64,000 bases of DNA, from NCBI GenBank assembly GCA_021397835.1, contig JAJFZO010000866.1:875501-939500 (forward strand), written 5' to 3'. The first letter of the stretch is position 1, and every line of letters starts with the position of its first letter. This document shows, piece after piece, positions 36,348-48,500 of the stretch. Position numbers and translations under genes: made by a program. Source of the stretch: Moringa oleifera. Its lineage: Eukaryota > Streptophyta > Magnoliopsida > Brassicales > Moringaceae. The notes under the pieces were generated by a model. It made no database searches, had not been told where the DNA came from, and worked only from the letters and a program-made list of their open reading frames with translations.

Positions 36348-37844
36348 TTAGACTAGTTGGGTACCTTGATTCTCAGTGATCTGCTCCTCTTTACTCTTCA
36401 TCAACATTGCAGCACTCAAGAAATCTTCCATGGCTTTGACAGAGGACCCTTTCAGGCCATTCTCATCCTTGGTAGCACTCTTGATGATCTGGCTCATTTC
36501 CTGAGCTTTCTTTCTCATTTCCTTTCCCTTCTCTGTATCTTCCATTGCCAACTGAATCTTGGCTGCAACTTCCTCATGTTTAACCTCACAGCTCTTCCCT
36601 CTTGCCACTTCAACGCAAACCCCCATCTCCTCCTCCAAAAACTTGACATTGAAGAACTGCTCAGCAGCCATAGCCCACCCAATTAAGGGCACACCATGGC
36701 TGAGGGATTCAAGTACAGAATTCCATCCACAGTGACTCAAGAAGGCAGATAATGACTTATGTGACAAAATCTCCACCTGGGGTGCCCATTTGTGGATTAG
36801 TAATCCTCTTCTTGAATCTTCGATCCTTTCTTCAAACCCCTCGGGCAACCATTCGTCGGCTTTGAACTCTGAGTTTATGTCAAAGCCTAATGGTGGCCTA
36901 ACAACCCAGATGAAATTCTTGCCGCTAACCTCCAGAGCCATCGCCAACTGCATCATCTGTGATGGAGAAATTGTGTTCATCGATCCAAACGAGATATACA
37001 AGACCGAATTTGCAGGTTTCTCATCCAGCCATTCCTTGCAAAACTCAGCTGTGACCCCTCCGTCCTTGCAGGCTAGTGCTCGGTCTTCATTTGATAGCAA
37101 AATTGGCCCAACCGACCAGACTGAGAGGCCTAGTTTTCTCTTAAAATAAGACAAACCCATCTGGTCGAGCTCCTTCACCGTATTGAACAAAATCCCATCG
37201 GAGTCAACCCACTGCGGCAGGTTTTTGCCTAGATAAACTGACCAAGAATCACTCCCATCAGCCTGTAACATAGTTAGAGCCAACTGGGTCTTGTGAATCC
37301 TTGAAGCTTCTTGAAAATCCGGCAATGAAAACTCATCCTCCTTGGCTTTCACATGAGGGAGGTTGGTCCAAATGGAGTAATAGCAAGCCAAACCAAACCC
37401 ACCAGCACCGCTGAAGATCGCATGGAAGACGCCGAACTCGTGGGCAACACTAGGCATCCATCCAAAGAAGATGTCACCGACTATGCAAAGGGGCCGCTGA
37501 CCATTCTGCTCTTGAATGAGATCCCTGATGAGGTCCTTGAAAGGATGTATGAGAGAAGTTGAGGCCTCGAGGAGACGGATGACGAGGTGGTAAGGAAGGA
37601 GATCGCAGTTCTCAGTGCTGGGAGGGAGGCCATGATCTGAGCTGTTGAAGGGGATCTCCAGGAGGCGAATGGATGAGTCTGGGGGCAGAGAAGACTGGAG
37701 CTTGTTGATATTCTGAGGGGTATTGACAAAGGTTATGGTGTACTTCTTTGTTCTCTCTATGTGAAAGGCTAGAGCCAGGAAAGGAATGATATGGCCTTGT
37801 GCCATGAACGGAAACAACACTATGTTTTCTTTACTTTCCGCCAT
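36348..37844 (-). CDS. UDP-glycosyltransferase, UGT92A-like (canonical copy)
   Basis: An intronless frame of 498 residues encodes a family 1 plant glycosyltransferase that transfers a sugar from a UDP-sugar to a small acceptor in the cytosol. The N-terminus FPFMAQGHIIPFLALA carries the catalytic histidine at position 18, and the paired aspartate is in LCIVGDIFF. The 44-residue PSPG box starts at WAPQVEILSHK, contains HCGWNSVLESLSHGVP and ends AAEQ, the final Gln being usual for UDP-glucose users. Overall wording (SSDHGLPP, RPPLGFDINSEF) fits the UGT92A group. The acceptor is unknown. It is the downstream member of a tandem minus-strand cluster with the copies at 38377-39867 and 40741-42102. 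Confidence 0.93.
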   Translation of the reverse strand: MAESKENIVLFPFMAQGHIIPFLALAFHIERTKKYTITFVNTPQNINKLQSSLPPDSSIRLLEIPFNSSDHGLPPSTENCDLLPYHLVIRLLEASTSLIHPFKDLIRDLIQEQNGQRPLCIVGDIFFGWMPSVAHEFGVFHAIFSGAGGFGLACYYSIWTNLPHVKAKEDEFSLPDFQEASRIHKTQLALTMLQADGSDSWSVYLGKNLPQWVDSDGILFNTVKELDQMGLSYFKRKLGLSVWSVGPILLSNEDRALACKDGGVTAEFCKEWLDEKPANSVLYISFGSMNTISPSQMMQLAMALEVSGKNFIWVVRPPLGFDINSEFKADEWLPEGFEERIEDSRRGLLIHKWAPQVEILSHKSLSAFLSHCGWNSVLESLSHGVPLIGWAMAAEQFFNVKFLEEEMGVCVEVARGKSCEVKHEEVAAKIQLAMEDTEKGKEMRKKAQEMSQIIKSATKDENGLKGSSVKAMEDFLSAAMLMKSKEEQITENQGTQLV

Positions 37845-38376
37845 TGTTGTTCAGGTGGTAGGAGGGAGAGAACTTACAATATCAACAGGGAAGATCAGAA
37901 TCTATACTATTTGTAAAAGATGAAAGTAACATAAGCGTAGATATGGATAGTTGATTTGGAAAAGACAATACAATCTTTTGATTCCATGTTTAAAAGAAGA
38001 AGGTTAAAGGATGACTGAAGGACCAGTCAAAGCAGGCCAGGCGTATACTTGCCCTCGTGACAGTGCAGTTTTCTTTCGCATTATTCAAACTCCAAAGATG
38101 GAAATTGATTCAGAATCTTACTTTTTAATTAGTCTGTTTTATATGGCATCTTAACTAAGCATCACTGTGAGGACTCTGCATCATCTTAGCCAAGGATTTC
38201 TGCAACCAGGAATTAAAAAAAAAAAAAAAACAAAGCTACTCATTGCTCATCTCTGAACTCATGATCTGTAAAGATCATCACTTTCAGTGAAATCATGATC
38301 TCTGAAGCCTGACTTGAATCACACTAGTGTTAAAAAATGTTGATCATAGTGACAATAATGACCCATTTAAATTTGG
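37845..38376. other. Spacer between the two UGT genes
   Basis: It holds the promoter of the 36348-37844 gene and the 3' flank of the next copy. A run of about 15 A lies near 38216-38230. No gene is seen. Confidence 0.5.
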
Positions 38377-39867
38377 TTAACCAGAGACCTCAGTTTCTTG
38401 ATTAGTCTCCGTTTCACTTTTCATCATTAAAGCAGCCCTTAAGAACTCATCCAGGGCTCCGACAGAGGACCCTTTAAAGTTTTCTTCGTCTTTAATGGCA
38501 GTCTTGATTATCTCCTTAATCTCCATAGCTTTTCTTCTCATTGCCTTACCTTTCTCTGTCTCGTTCATCACCAAATTGATCTTTGCCGCAACGTCTTCAT
38601 GTCTAACCTCACACGTCCTTCCTCTAACAATTTCCACACAGACCCCAGTCTGCTCTTCCAAAAACTTGACATTGTAAAATTGTTCTGCAGCTAGAGGCCA
38701 CCCTAAGATGGGCACGCAATGGCTAAGAGCTTCAAGCAGAGAGTTCCACCCACAGTGACTCAAGAACGCTGATACAGATTTATGTGACAAGATTTCTACT
38801 TGTGGTGCCCATTTAGGCACCAGAAGTCCTCTGCTTGACTCTTTAATTCTCTCTTCATATCCTTGGGGTAACCATTCCATGGATTTGAACTCTGAGTTTA
38901 TGTCAAATCCTAGCGGGGGCCTAACAACCCAGATGAAATCCTTGCCACAAGCCTCTAATGCCATCGCCAGCTGCATCATCTGCGAGGCTGATATGGTGTT
39001 CTGTGACCCAAACGATACATACAGAACCGAAGATAGAGGTTTTGTATCAAGCCAATTTTTACAGAGCTCTGGCGTGATACCAGCTTCTTTTCCTGCTCGA
39101 GCTTGGGTTTCAGTTGACAGAAGAGCTGGGCCGATGGGCCAAGCCGGCCGGCCAAGGTTTCGCCTGATGTAGCTTAACCCAACCACGTCAAGTTCCTCCA
39201 CTGTGTTGAACAGAATCCCATCAGCGTCCACCCAACGTGAAAGTACTTTCTTTTGAAACACCGAAAACGAATCCCTTCCATCAGCGGCTCTTAGAGATTC
39301 TGACAGCTGAGTGACGTGAAGCCTGAAAGCTTCCGGAAAGTCCGGAACTTCGAATTCATCGGAGTTGGAGTTCAAGTGAGGCAGGTTCATCCACAAGGAG
39401 TAGTAACAAGCGAAGCCAAAACCACATCCCCCGATAAACAATGCATGAAACACGCCAAGCTCATGAGCCACCTCTGCGGACCATGAAAAGAACATGTCTG
39501 CGACGATACAGAGGGGCTTTTGGCCACGATGTTCATGGACAAGATCCGTAATGAGTTTCTTGAAGGTGGGCTTGAGAGATAAAGAAGCCTGAACGAGAGC
39601 GACAACGAGATCGTAGGGAAGAGAGTCGGTGTTCTCGGTGTTGGGAGGGAGGCCATAGTCAGTGCTCTTGAAGGGAATCTCAAGGAGGTGAATGGAAGAG
39701 TCGGCTGCTATGGATGCCCTTAATTTTTTTATGTTTGCCGGAGTATTAACAAAATAGATAGAGCAACCTCTTGTCCGTTCAAGCTTGTGGGCTAAAGCTA
39801 AGAAAGGGATGATATAGCCTTGCGCCATGAAAGGGAACATCACTATGTTCTCTCTTCTCTGTGCCAT
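38377..39867 (-). CDS. UGT92A-like glycosyltransferase with catalytic His replaced by Tyr
   Basis: This intronless frame of 496 residues is a close paralogue of the gene at 36348-37844. It keeps the acceptor-side aspartate (LCIVADMFF), the full PSPG box (WAPQVEILSHK, HCGWNSLLEALSHC, AAEQ) and normal length. The catalytic histidine at position 18 is tyrosine: the motif reads MAQGYIIPF, with codon TAT at 39814-39816 read on the minus strand. In characterised plant UGTs this histidine removes the acceptor proton, and its loss usually abolishes O-glycosylation. The frame is otherwise intact over nearly 1.5 kb, so the gene is either a recent loss of activity, a protein with a changed mechanism, or a non-catalytic binder. 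Confidence 0.9.
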   Translation of the reverse strand: MAQRRENIVMFPFMAQGYIIPFLALAHKLERTRGCSIYFVNTPANIKKLRASIAADSSIHLLEIPFKSTDYGLPPNTENTDSLPYDLVVALVQASLSLKPTFKKLITDLVHEHRGQKPLCIVADMFFSWSAEVAHELGVFHALFIGGCGFGFACYYSLWMNLPHLNSNSDEFEVPDFPEAFRLHVTQLSESLRAADGRDSFSVFQKKVLSRWVDADGILFNTVEELDVVGLSYIRRNLGRPAWPIGPALLSTETQARAGKEAGITPELCKNWLDTKPLSSVLYVSFGSQNTISASQMMQLAMALEACGKDFIWVVRPPLGFDINSEFKSMEWLPQGYEERIKESSRGLLVPKWAPQVEILSHKSVSAFLSHCGWNSLLEALSHCVPILGWPLAAEQFYNVKFLEEQTGVCVEIVRGRTCEVRHEDVAAKINLVMNETEKGKAMRRKAMEIKEIIKTAIKDEENFKGSSVGALDEFLRAALMMKSETETNQETEVSG

Positions 39868-40713
39868 TGATCCTGATCAAGAGAAAGCTGAAGACGGAGA
39901 AAGAGATATTAATTGAAGCCTTATCAATGAAACATTGGCAATGAGAGCTATTTGAAGCCTTTCTTCTTTTTCTACCCCAAACAGAAATAAAGTGGGGGAC
40001 GAAGTTTGAGGACAAATCATTTAGCAGGCAAATTAAGTTGTAGCATGATTCACATGGCCTACATGGATGCCTCCCTGGGGGAACATTTTTTATTTGGGCA
40101 AAGAAACTCTAGCAAACAGAAAAGACAAGTCAACTTACAGAAACAGGACGAAATGAATAGGGAGAGTGACAGCCTACTGTTATTTTCATGATTGATCGTC
40201 TTGGTTGGTTTACATTAGAACACGCTTAAGCATGAAAAGCAGAATGATATTGGAAACAAGCTTAACCACATAATCTCTGGCAAAAATAATGAACCAGTAG
40301 ATTGGCTCTTGAGCAAAGACATGGCTGTCATTTAATTTGCAGATCCCCACTTGTTCGTGTTCTGGCCGGAATATGTTGCCATTTACCTTTCAATATTTCT
40401 TCTTTCTTCATTACCCTTCTCTCTGCTCTCCAGAGGCCCACGGAGACTATTAAGTTAGGATTTCATCAAGCTGCTGCTGGATCACAGCCTAATGTGTTAA
40501 TTAGCTGTTGGGTTCTTATTGAAATTTAAGGATTTCATGGTTGGCAATTCATGCAGTAAATATGCAATTATGTATAGCGGATGGTTCAACTGAAATTGGG
40601 TTTTCTTAGTTTATCATTTCATATTACATCAAGTTCTAGCTTTGGAGAGAATCAAACTCCATTGCTATGTTCACTTCTCATCTTCAGTGTCTTCTTCTTC
40701 CTCAACGCAATGT
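39868..40713. other. Upstream region of the His-to-Tyr UGT
   Basis: Probable promoter DNA for the minus-strand gene plus spacer. Short open frames here have no recognisable content. Confidence 0.5.
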
Positions 40714-40780
40714 CATTACAGATGATGAAACAGGAGTCAAAGGGTGATTGACTTTGATTCCTGTTTCATCATCTGTAATG
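40714..40780. repeat. Inverted repeat (27-bp arms, 13-nt loop) at the 3' end of the UGT pseudogene
   Basis: The left arm 40714-40740 and right arm 40754-40780 are reverse complements with one mismatch. The right arm belongs to the C-terminal coding part of the UGT pseudogene (an AITDDETG-like stretch on the minus strand), so the left arm is an inverted copy of it. Confidence 0.85.
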
Positions 40781-42102
40781 GCATTCTTAATCATATTCTC
40801 AATCTCAGAAGCTTTCCGTCTCATTTCCTTCGCTTAACAATTTACGTGTCTCATTCATCACCAAATCAACCTTTTCCAGTACATCTCCATATCTTCATGG
40901 GCAAACCCTTCAGCCACCTGAACGCAAACCATCATCTCTTCCTCCAAAATTTTTGCATTGAGCTGTTGCTTAGCAATCATGAGCCAAGCTACCAGTGGAA
41001 CCCCGCGGCTAAGTGCCTCAAGCACCGAGTTCCAACCACAATGGCTTAGAAATGCGGATATGGATTTATGAGACAAAATCTGCAACTGAGGTCCCCAGTT
41101 CTGCACCACGAATCCCTGAATTTTGCTCTGAATCCGTTGTTCAAATCCTCCTGGTAACCACCTTTCTGCATTGAACTTTGATTTGATAAACCCAAATGAA
41201 AGCCTTGTCAGTACTATCCAATGCCATTGCCAACTGCATCATCCGTGACGCTGAGATTAACTGCGCACTGAGATCCGAAGCATACGTATAGAACTGAATT
41301 CAGAGGTTTCAAATCAAGCCATTCCTTGCAATCCTCCCACTTGATGCCAGATTCTTTTCCAGCCCGAGCTCCTGTCTTGGTTGATCGAAGAACAGGCCCA
41401 ATAGGCCATACAGGGCAGATCATTTTCTGTCTGTAGTACTCCAATCCAATATGATCAAACTCCTCAACTCTGTTTAAGCAATATTCCATCAGAATCCAAC
41501 CATTCATTGAACACTTTGTGATTAAAGACAGTCTGGGAATCAGTACTCTTAGCAGTTCTAAGACGATTCACATGGATAGGAGAAGATTTAGGAAAATCAG
41601 GAAGTGAAAATTCATCAGTAAGTTATTTCCATTCCAGGTAAATTTGACCAAAGACAATGATAAACTGCCATGCCATAGCCTCCAGCAGCACTAAAGATTG
41701 CATGAAAAAGGCCAAATCATGAGCAACTGCAGCAGACCATGAGAAGAATATATCCGTGATAATGCAAAGTGGCAGGTGGCCTTGTCCCTGGACAAGATTG
41801 CAAATGATTTCCCAAAATGAAGGCTTGAAGGAACGAGAAACTTGGATGAAGGGAACGATGAAAAGGAAGGAAGAGCATCAGCGTTTTCATAGTCTGGAGG
41901 GAGGTCATGGTCTGAGCTTTCGAAGGGAGACGGATGGAAGAGCTTGGAGGAAGAGATCAGTTCAGTCTCCTGATGTTCAGAGAGGTATTAAAAAAATACA
42001 ATGGTGCACTTCTTTCTTTCCTCTATTTGCAGGGCTAATGCTAAAAAAGGCAGTATGTGACCTTGCGCCATGAATCATTACATATTCTCTTCTTTGAGCC
42101 AT
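40741..42102 (-). pseudogene. UGT92A-like pseudogene, third copy
   Basis: Fragments of a UGT92A-like protein lie in order on the minus strand but in different frames. The start at 42102 gives MAQRRE, followed by a small deletion and frame change. The catalytic stretch (MAQGHILPF) survives out of frame near 42050. Further pieces are the middle part with WPIGPVLRSTKTGARAGKESG (about 41214-41507) and a PSPG box with HCGWNSVLEALSRGVPL (about 40858-41109). Several indels and stops separate them. The upstream position in the cluster and similar wording point to duplication of the neighbouring genes followed by decay. Confidence 0.9.
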
Positions 42103-42882
42103 AGATTCAATGGAGAAACTAAGGCAGTCCTGGTGCTGATGAAAAATTGGCACTCAGACAGAGATCTAAAGAGAGGTCTGGTTTTCTTATTCAGTCCTTA
42201 AAAGCCTCCTTAGTCTGTAGTCTTTTCAATAATGCCATCTGGAATTCAATACTTGAAGGGCAACCATCGCTTGTTGAACTTATCTGCCTGTCAAGTACCT
42301 TTAGGCATCAAAACAATATTCCAGGGGCTCTGGAAAACTATTCTAAATATGACTCGGAGCTAACTTGAAAGAATTCCTACTGTTTCTGTTCTGGTTTTTC
42401 GGTTTGCTTTTCATTTGAAGAGTTCAATTGGCCAAAAGTGAAGCTGTACAGCGGAACTTGCCGTTCCTATCAAAGATCTTTGTGTTGGGAAGCTACAGAA
42501 AATGATGATGATGCTGCTGTGATCAATGAACATCTCAAATAAAAGAGATGAGCTTGCTGTGCATGATCTGAAATTCTAAAAGCATACGGTCTTCTGCTCT
42601 AAGATCAACATTTATGAAATCAACATTTGGCAATAGTTAAAGCTTAAAAGGGTTCCTCATCGATTGCTTCTCATGTATACCTTACTATCTTCATATTATG
42701 TGCTTTAATGTATATAGTGAATGAGTCACTCAAACCGTGTCATTGAAGCAAAAGCTCAATAGGGTGAAGACATAAACCCATTTGCCAGTTTCCTTGAACA
42801 CATAAATTTTCATAATTACAGACTTCTCTGATGGAGATAACCATTAGAAAGAACACTAATGAAAGCATGAATTTTAGAGTAC
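42103..42882. other. Spacer between the UGT pseudogene and the IRK-interacting protein gene
   Basis: No gene or repeat is recognised. The right end should hold the 3' untranslated region of the minus-strand gene that follows. Confidence 0.5.
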
Positions 42883-45261
42883 TTAAGCTATGGACTTATA
42901 CCTGCAGAGAACCTTACACCTTAAAACCCTGTCCTGCACATAAAATCCTGGCATCACCATGATCTTTACCCGGCTTGGACCATGTGATCTTTGCCTATCC
43001 ATTAACATATCTTCCATGTAATTCAGATCAAATTTTCTGTTCTCTTCAACCCGTAAAATTCCCAATGGTGGATTGAATGAAAAGGCAAGCAAATGAAGCA
43101 ACCATATACATTTAGCAGCAACGAAGAAAGCTTGAAGGAGTTGTTCAGGCCACGGCCTAGTCCAATTCAGTGTTGTAATGATTAAACTCATTTTTTGATC
43201 GCAGAACTTACTGAATTCTTCGCTGTAGTACTTTGTCCCCTTCCTAAGTACTTCATTCCAGCTCAGATTCCTCAATGCGACAAATGAGGAAAACTGTGCT
43301 TGGCGATCTTGTTGGGGATCCAAGAGTTTTGGTGAACCATTTTTCTGAAACACGCAATTCTCAAAATCTTGGTAGAGTGACTGGTTTATGATAGCTTCCA
43401 AGTGATAAAGTACTGCCTTTGAATACCGGAAATCTAATGAAAGTTTATAAGGTTGTAGAAGCAAATTCAAATTTTCCATTAGAGTACTATCCGTTTCTTC
43501 AATCTGTCCAACAAGGGTTTTGCAGAATTGTTTGACTGACAGTCTTGCTTCTGATACTATCTGCAAGAAACCCTCCACCATCACCTCATCGCTGACAGGC
43601 ATCATGTTTTCTGCATTGGCATCAATGGATTTCCCTCTCTTTGGAAAAGTTCCAAGCTTTTCATGAAAATGAGATTCCTTTGCTTGTGTTGCTTGCCTTA
43701 AGGCCTTCTTCAGCTCTTCGCAGTAGCTCTCCAAGTATTCCAACTTATGTTTTAGCTCCCCTAAGGAAGATTTCATCTCTGCAACTTCTGTTAAGGCTGC
43801 ATCTCTATTCTCATTTGCTTCTATCAACTCTCTCCTCAATGTCTCAATTGACATTATTCCCAAGTCCTTGAAAACTTGTGAAACTTCCTCAGATTCTGTC
43901 CTGTTAGGCGAATTCTCATTCTTGTGCTTCTTCTTCAACCTGGGAAACAACCAAGACATCACTCCCCGAGGCTTTTGCTGTGATTGGACAGACAAGTGAG
44001 AATCTGTCAATGGCACAATAATGTTAGAAGTCTTGGTGCTCTTAGTGAAGTTTTCATATTCAGACGATATGACTGGAGGCTTGCATCTATTGCAAGAGGA
44101 TGCAGATTTGAAGTTAAAATCTCCCAAACTGTTTCTCCTACATGACTTGTAGAATTCTGCTCCTGGAGATGTTTGAAGCACAGTGATGTGATTTGCACAT
44201 GAACTAGTAATAGATTTTTGATCTTCTGGGGGACACATATGGGATTCTAAGACTGCAAGACCAGGAGAATATGCTTTTCTTGAAGTTGGGTTCTCCTTCT
44301 TGTAATCTGACAGAACAGTCTCATTGCCACTTCCTCCTTCAAGGCCATACTCATCCCAACTTTCCGATAATGCTCGATTCTTCGTTGTAGTCTGCTGATA
44401 CCCAGATATTGGTTCATCTTCATAACTCTGTTAGAAAATATCCTAAATTCAGTAGATTTTCACTTTCACCCAGAAAACAAAATGTCCTGGTTTATAGTCT
44501 GATTACAGGATTGATTACTCCTGAAGATCCTTTTAAACTAGAAAAGATTTACCCAATTTACTGAAATTTAATGCAGCTTTAAAACTGGGAACATTGCAGA
44601 AATCAAAATTAATGAAGACAACACCAAAAGTAGAAAAAGAAAAAAGAAAGGAAAACAAAAAAGAATCAGAAAGCAATGCCTAAATTCCCATGACATAATG
44701 AGTCCATTAATCTAAGTAATACCTGAGAAATAGCCAAATGTTTCATGGAAGTTATTTAAAACAATGATTATGCAGTTGAAATGAAAGAAAAATGATAAAG
44801 ACAAAAGGTCTTAATCAAGATGAACTTCAAAACAGGCATTCTTTGCGGAATCAATTACACACGGTAGATTACAATAGAGTAACAACAAAGAAACAGCTTT
44901 GCTTCGATAACTAAAAAAAGAAAATACCCAATTCATATAATTCAAGAAACATTAACAGGTAAAGAGAAAAAAAAAAAAAAACAAGCAAAGGTCAAGTAAA
45001 GGAAAAACTCACAGGGGTGAAAACAGGGTAATCTTGAGCAGAGAACTGAGAAACAGGACGTGAAACAGGGGAGGAAGATGGGAATCTGAGATTGGCAGGG
45101 CTTGTTCCTTTCATCAAAGCTGCATGAAGAGCTCTTAGCTCCACGGCCTTGGCAATGGCAGCTTGTATCTCTTGCCTGCTAACTTCAGGGTTGTTGTCAT
45201 TGTTAATGTTATCTCTGTTCTGGTGTTGAAAGATTGGAGAAGCAGTAGTAGCGGCAGCCAT
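42883..45261 (-). CDS. IRK-interacting protein-like (GIL1/DUF641 family)
   Basis: Two inferred exons, 45013-45261 and 42883-44427, joined in phase 0 across a 585-nt intron, give 597 residues. The N-terminal exon has EIQAAIAKAVELRALHAALMKG, the conserved opening of this plant-specific family. A coiled coil lies at about residues 275-335 (IETLRRELIEANENRDAALTEVAEMK...). The C-terminal domain ends in the family block with PPLGILRVEENRKFD and VMPGFYVQDRVLRCKVLCRY. Relatives are Arabidopsis IRKI, which binds the receptor kinase IRK, and GIL1, which acts in light-grown gravitropism. The biochemical role is unknown. The ATG at 45261 is preferred over one 96 bases upstream because MAAAT begins the hydrophilic family-like N-terminus. 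Confidence 0.88.
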
Positions 45262-45542
45262 GGAAATGAAGGAGAAGAGAGAAGTGCATATACACCCAAA
45301 GAATAGAATAGAATGTCTTGATATAGTGGATGAATTTTCAACGAAAGAAAAGAACAAAGAGGATTAGCAACTGAGAATCTAGCGGTTGGATATAATTTGC
45401 AGACTCAAGGATGATATTTTTATGTAAAATCTTAGAGAACCAGAAGCCTAGAGAGAGAGAGAGAAATGAATGTAAGGTATCTCAAATCTAATAGCTTTTG
45501 TCTTTGTTCGCAGAGGGTTGATAGAAGGAGAGCATGTGAAGC

Positions 45543-45577
<35 letters not shown>

Positions 45578-48500
45578 GAGAGAGAACTGAGAAGTAGTTT
45601 TTACTCATCGTAGGTGGACTCAATGAAATTTGCAGTTTACCCAAATGCCCACTGTTTCCTCAAATAACAGTAAGGTCAAAACAGTAGGTGGTGGTACCAC
45701 TGTAAGCATGATTGCTCAGAGTACTACCAGCAATGCAATGCCAATTGTTGATATCCTTCCACATTAATACCTTTAAGACCATTGCAATACTTATCACTAT
45801 AGTTAATCATATAAGTGGGTTGCATGCCAATAAAAATTGTACCTTTAGGCCCCTTTTTCGATTTGGGTCCTCTTTATTACATGTATTAATACATGGGATG
45901 TGTTCTTCTTTCATGTTGAGACTCATAATTTCTTAGCTTTTCTTTAGTGGGTAGAAGATGAGACTCTACTTATTACAATTGACAAACAAATATTTGTGTG
46001 GATTCCTCAAAGATACACCTGTGTATCAAGTTCAATGATGAAAAAAGGCTCTAAGGCTGAAACCCAAAGTTCCATTTTTGTGGGCACTTGCCCTTCGAAA
46101 GAAAATATGGTGTAGCGTGACATAAGTAAGCCTTTCCATTGAGTGCTGTCAAGAAAGTTGAGGAAACCCATTTTCCATTTGGGATCTTTTCTATGTTTCA
46201 TGAATATTTCTCTTTATTGGGGACTCACATGAACATAAAATAAATTTTGAGGCATGAGTTAAATCCTAGAAGAAAGAAAGAGAAAATAATTTTGGCTAAA
46301 TGGCACTAACCCATCTTCACAAAAGATCAATTAAAAGGCTTGAAGCTCTAAAAGAATAATCTTTAGGCATGCTTTCTTGAAAAAGTGAATACTTTGTGTG
46401 TGTATCAAGGAGGTTAAAAGCTTCATACTTTGAGTCACTTCCCTTCAAGTTGAGGTAATTTATATAAATATGAATTCTCAATGTATCAAAATTGCCAAAA
46501 TTACCCATTTATGATAATGGAGGCTAGAAAAGTATACGAGGGTAATTTGCTCAAGGAAAAATACAGAGCGGTCCAGGTGGGGAGACACAAATCTCCAATG
46601 CCTTCCATTCACTCATTGTCTTCTCCCTTTCAATTAAATAATATTGAATCTTGTGAGAGATAATGCCATAGTGGGGACCCAAAGAAAAAGGGGTCCTTTT
46701 CTCTTAATTATCAAAGTAATTAAAAAGAAATGCCCATCACATACCATATATGTGGCATTGTAAGTCCCAAGATAGGGATACTCTCTTTTGGGGGCCAAGT
46801 GGAGTATTTCAAGGAAGAGAGGGTATTTTTGAAGAAATAAAACCAACCCATCTTGTTTAATTTAGAGCCCTAATTTTGTTTATTTGGAATGGAATTCCAT
46901 GTTGGATTAGTGGAATTGTTTAATGTGGGATCTCTTTGTTTTCTTATAAACTACTTTTCTTAGCAATGTCAATATCTTAATGAAATTCTGCTCTCTAAGC
47001 CAACCACTCCCCAAAAAGCAACGAAAGTTTGTCAACCTCCACATGCAAAAAAGTGCTAATCTCTTGTTTAACCAACAAGAACACGACAATTTGCATAGGT
47101 CAATCTTATACGATTAATGGGCCTTAGTTAGGTTAGTTAGGATTAATTTTTTTTTAGCATCTCATTACATAAATTGAGCAGGTTAGATTTATCAATGTGC
47201 ATGGAGCCTCACGGTTAGGTTTTGTTATTTGAGAAGAAAACTCTGAGAAAATGAAATTTGTGAAATGTTGTTAGATGAGAAGACAGATTATTATGATTGT
47301 AACATTGACAAGTTATAATACAAATGGGTTTTGATTTAATTGATCAAAAGGGTAAGTTAATTAATACTCTAAAGGGTATGAACATTAATTCTTCTAATTC
47401 AATGCCTAATTCTCAAAGCACCCATGACAGATGAAACCCAAGAGAAGGTGCCTGTAATGATCTAATTGGTACCTTGGCAACAGAATTAGCCCACTCCTTT
47501 GTTTCTGCCCATAGACAAGAAAGAAAACACACTTGGCAATGTTATGCATATGCTGCATAAGGCACTCGAGCACATGGGGATCACTAAGTCACTAATGATA
47601 CTTTGTTGTAAGGTTTAAGTCATTGCTTCAGGCTCTTTTAGCACCAATTTTTAGTGTCATAAGATTGAGAGTTTTCTTCTTGGAACTTTTCCTTTGCAAG
47701 AGCAAGAAACAAGAGAGAAAGAGAAAGAAAAAAAATTAACAATAACAAACCCATTTTATTTCCATCTCATAAATTTAAATCAAACCCAAAACTCAAATGG
47801 ATCCAATTCACCTATATGTGTAATGGGTCCCTTATGGTCAGATAAACCATGGCCAAAATCTTAAATTTGTTACCATATATGAATATATATAAATGTCTGT
47901 GTTCACATATTATTCATTTGTCATTGTAGGAATGCACAGTGGCATGATTGTTGGTTTGTGTGGCTGTGAAGATTTCAATGGAAGCAGTCGTTTTCATTTG
48001 AACATAAAGAAACAGAAGAGACGGATTTGGTGTCTCTTTCTCTGTGCCAAAGGGAATAATACAGTAAGTGTTCGAGTGGCAATGAAGGAGCTAGAAGGAG
48101 ATGAGCAAAGCAACAAAGCAGCTGGAAACGTGCTAAGCTTATTCTCTTTCTCTTAGATAGCAGATAATGACCAACCCAATATCAATGTAATGCACCCATC
48201 ACTTTGTGGTACAAGAGCCTGCATGCATACCATTTTTATGTATTTCTTCACAAAGTGATAATAGAAAGAGAGAGAAAAGAGAGTATTCTGGCTGGCTTCC
48301 TCAGTATAATGGTTTAGTTTTGTCCTCTCTTCATTGTTCTTTCTACTCAAAAGTAGATTCTTCTATTACTTATCAAAGATTCTATGTTGTTAGCTGTTCA
48401 ATCTCCATTACTTCTGTAACAACAAAGCAATTAGTTGTAGGAAAAGAATTCTTTGCTACTCTGAAATTTTTTTGGTTTTTATTAAAAATAAAAAAAAAGA

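Noticed and set aside
36357..39172. Plus-strand open frames across the UGT genes
   Set aside because: They are antisense shadows of strongly coding minus-strand genes.
47893..48156. Small gene of 87 residues
   Set aside because: No signal peptide, motif or coding bias that I can support, and no clear promoter.
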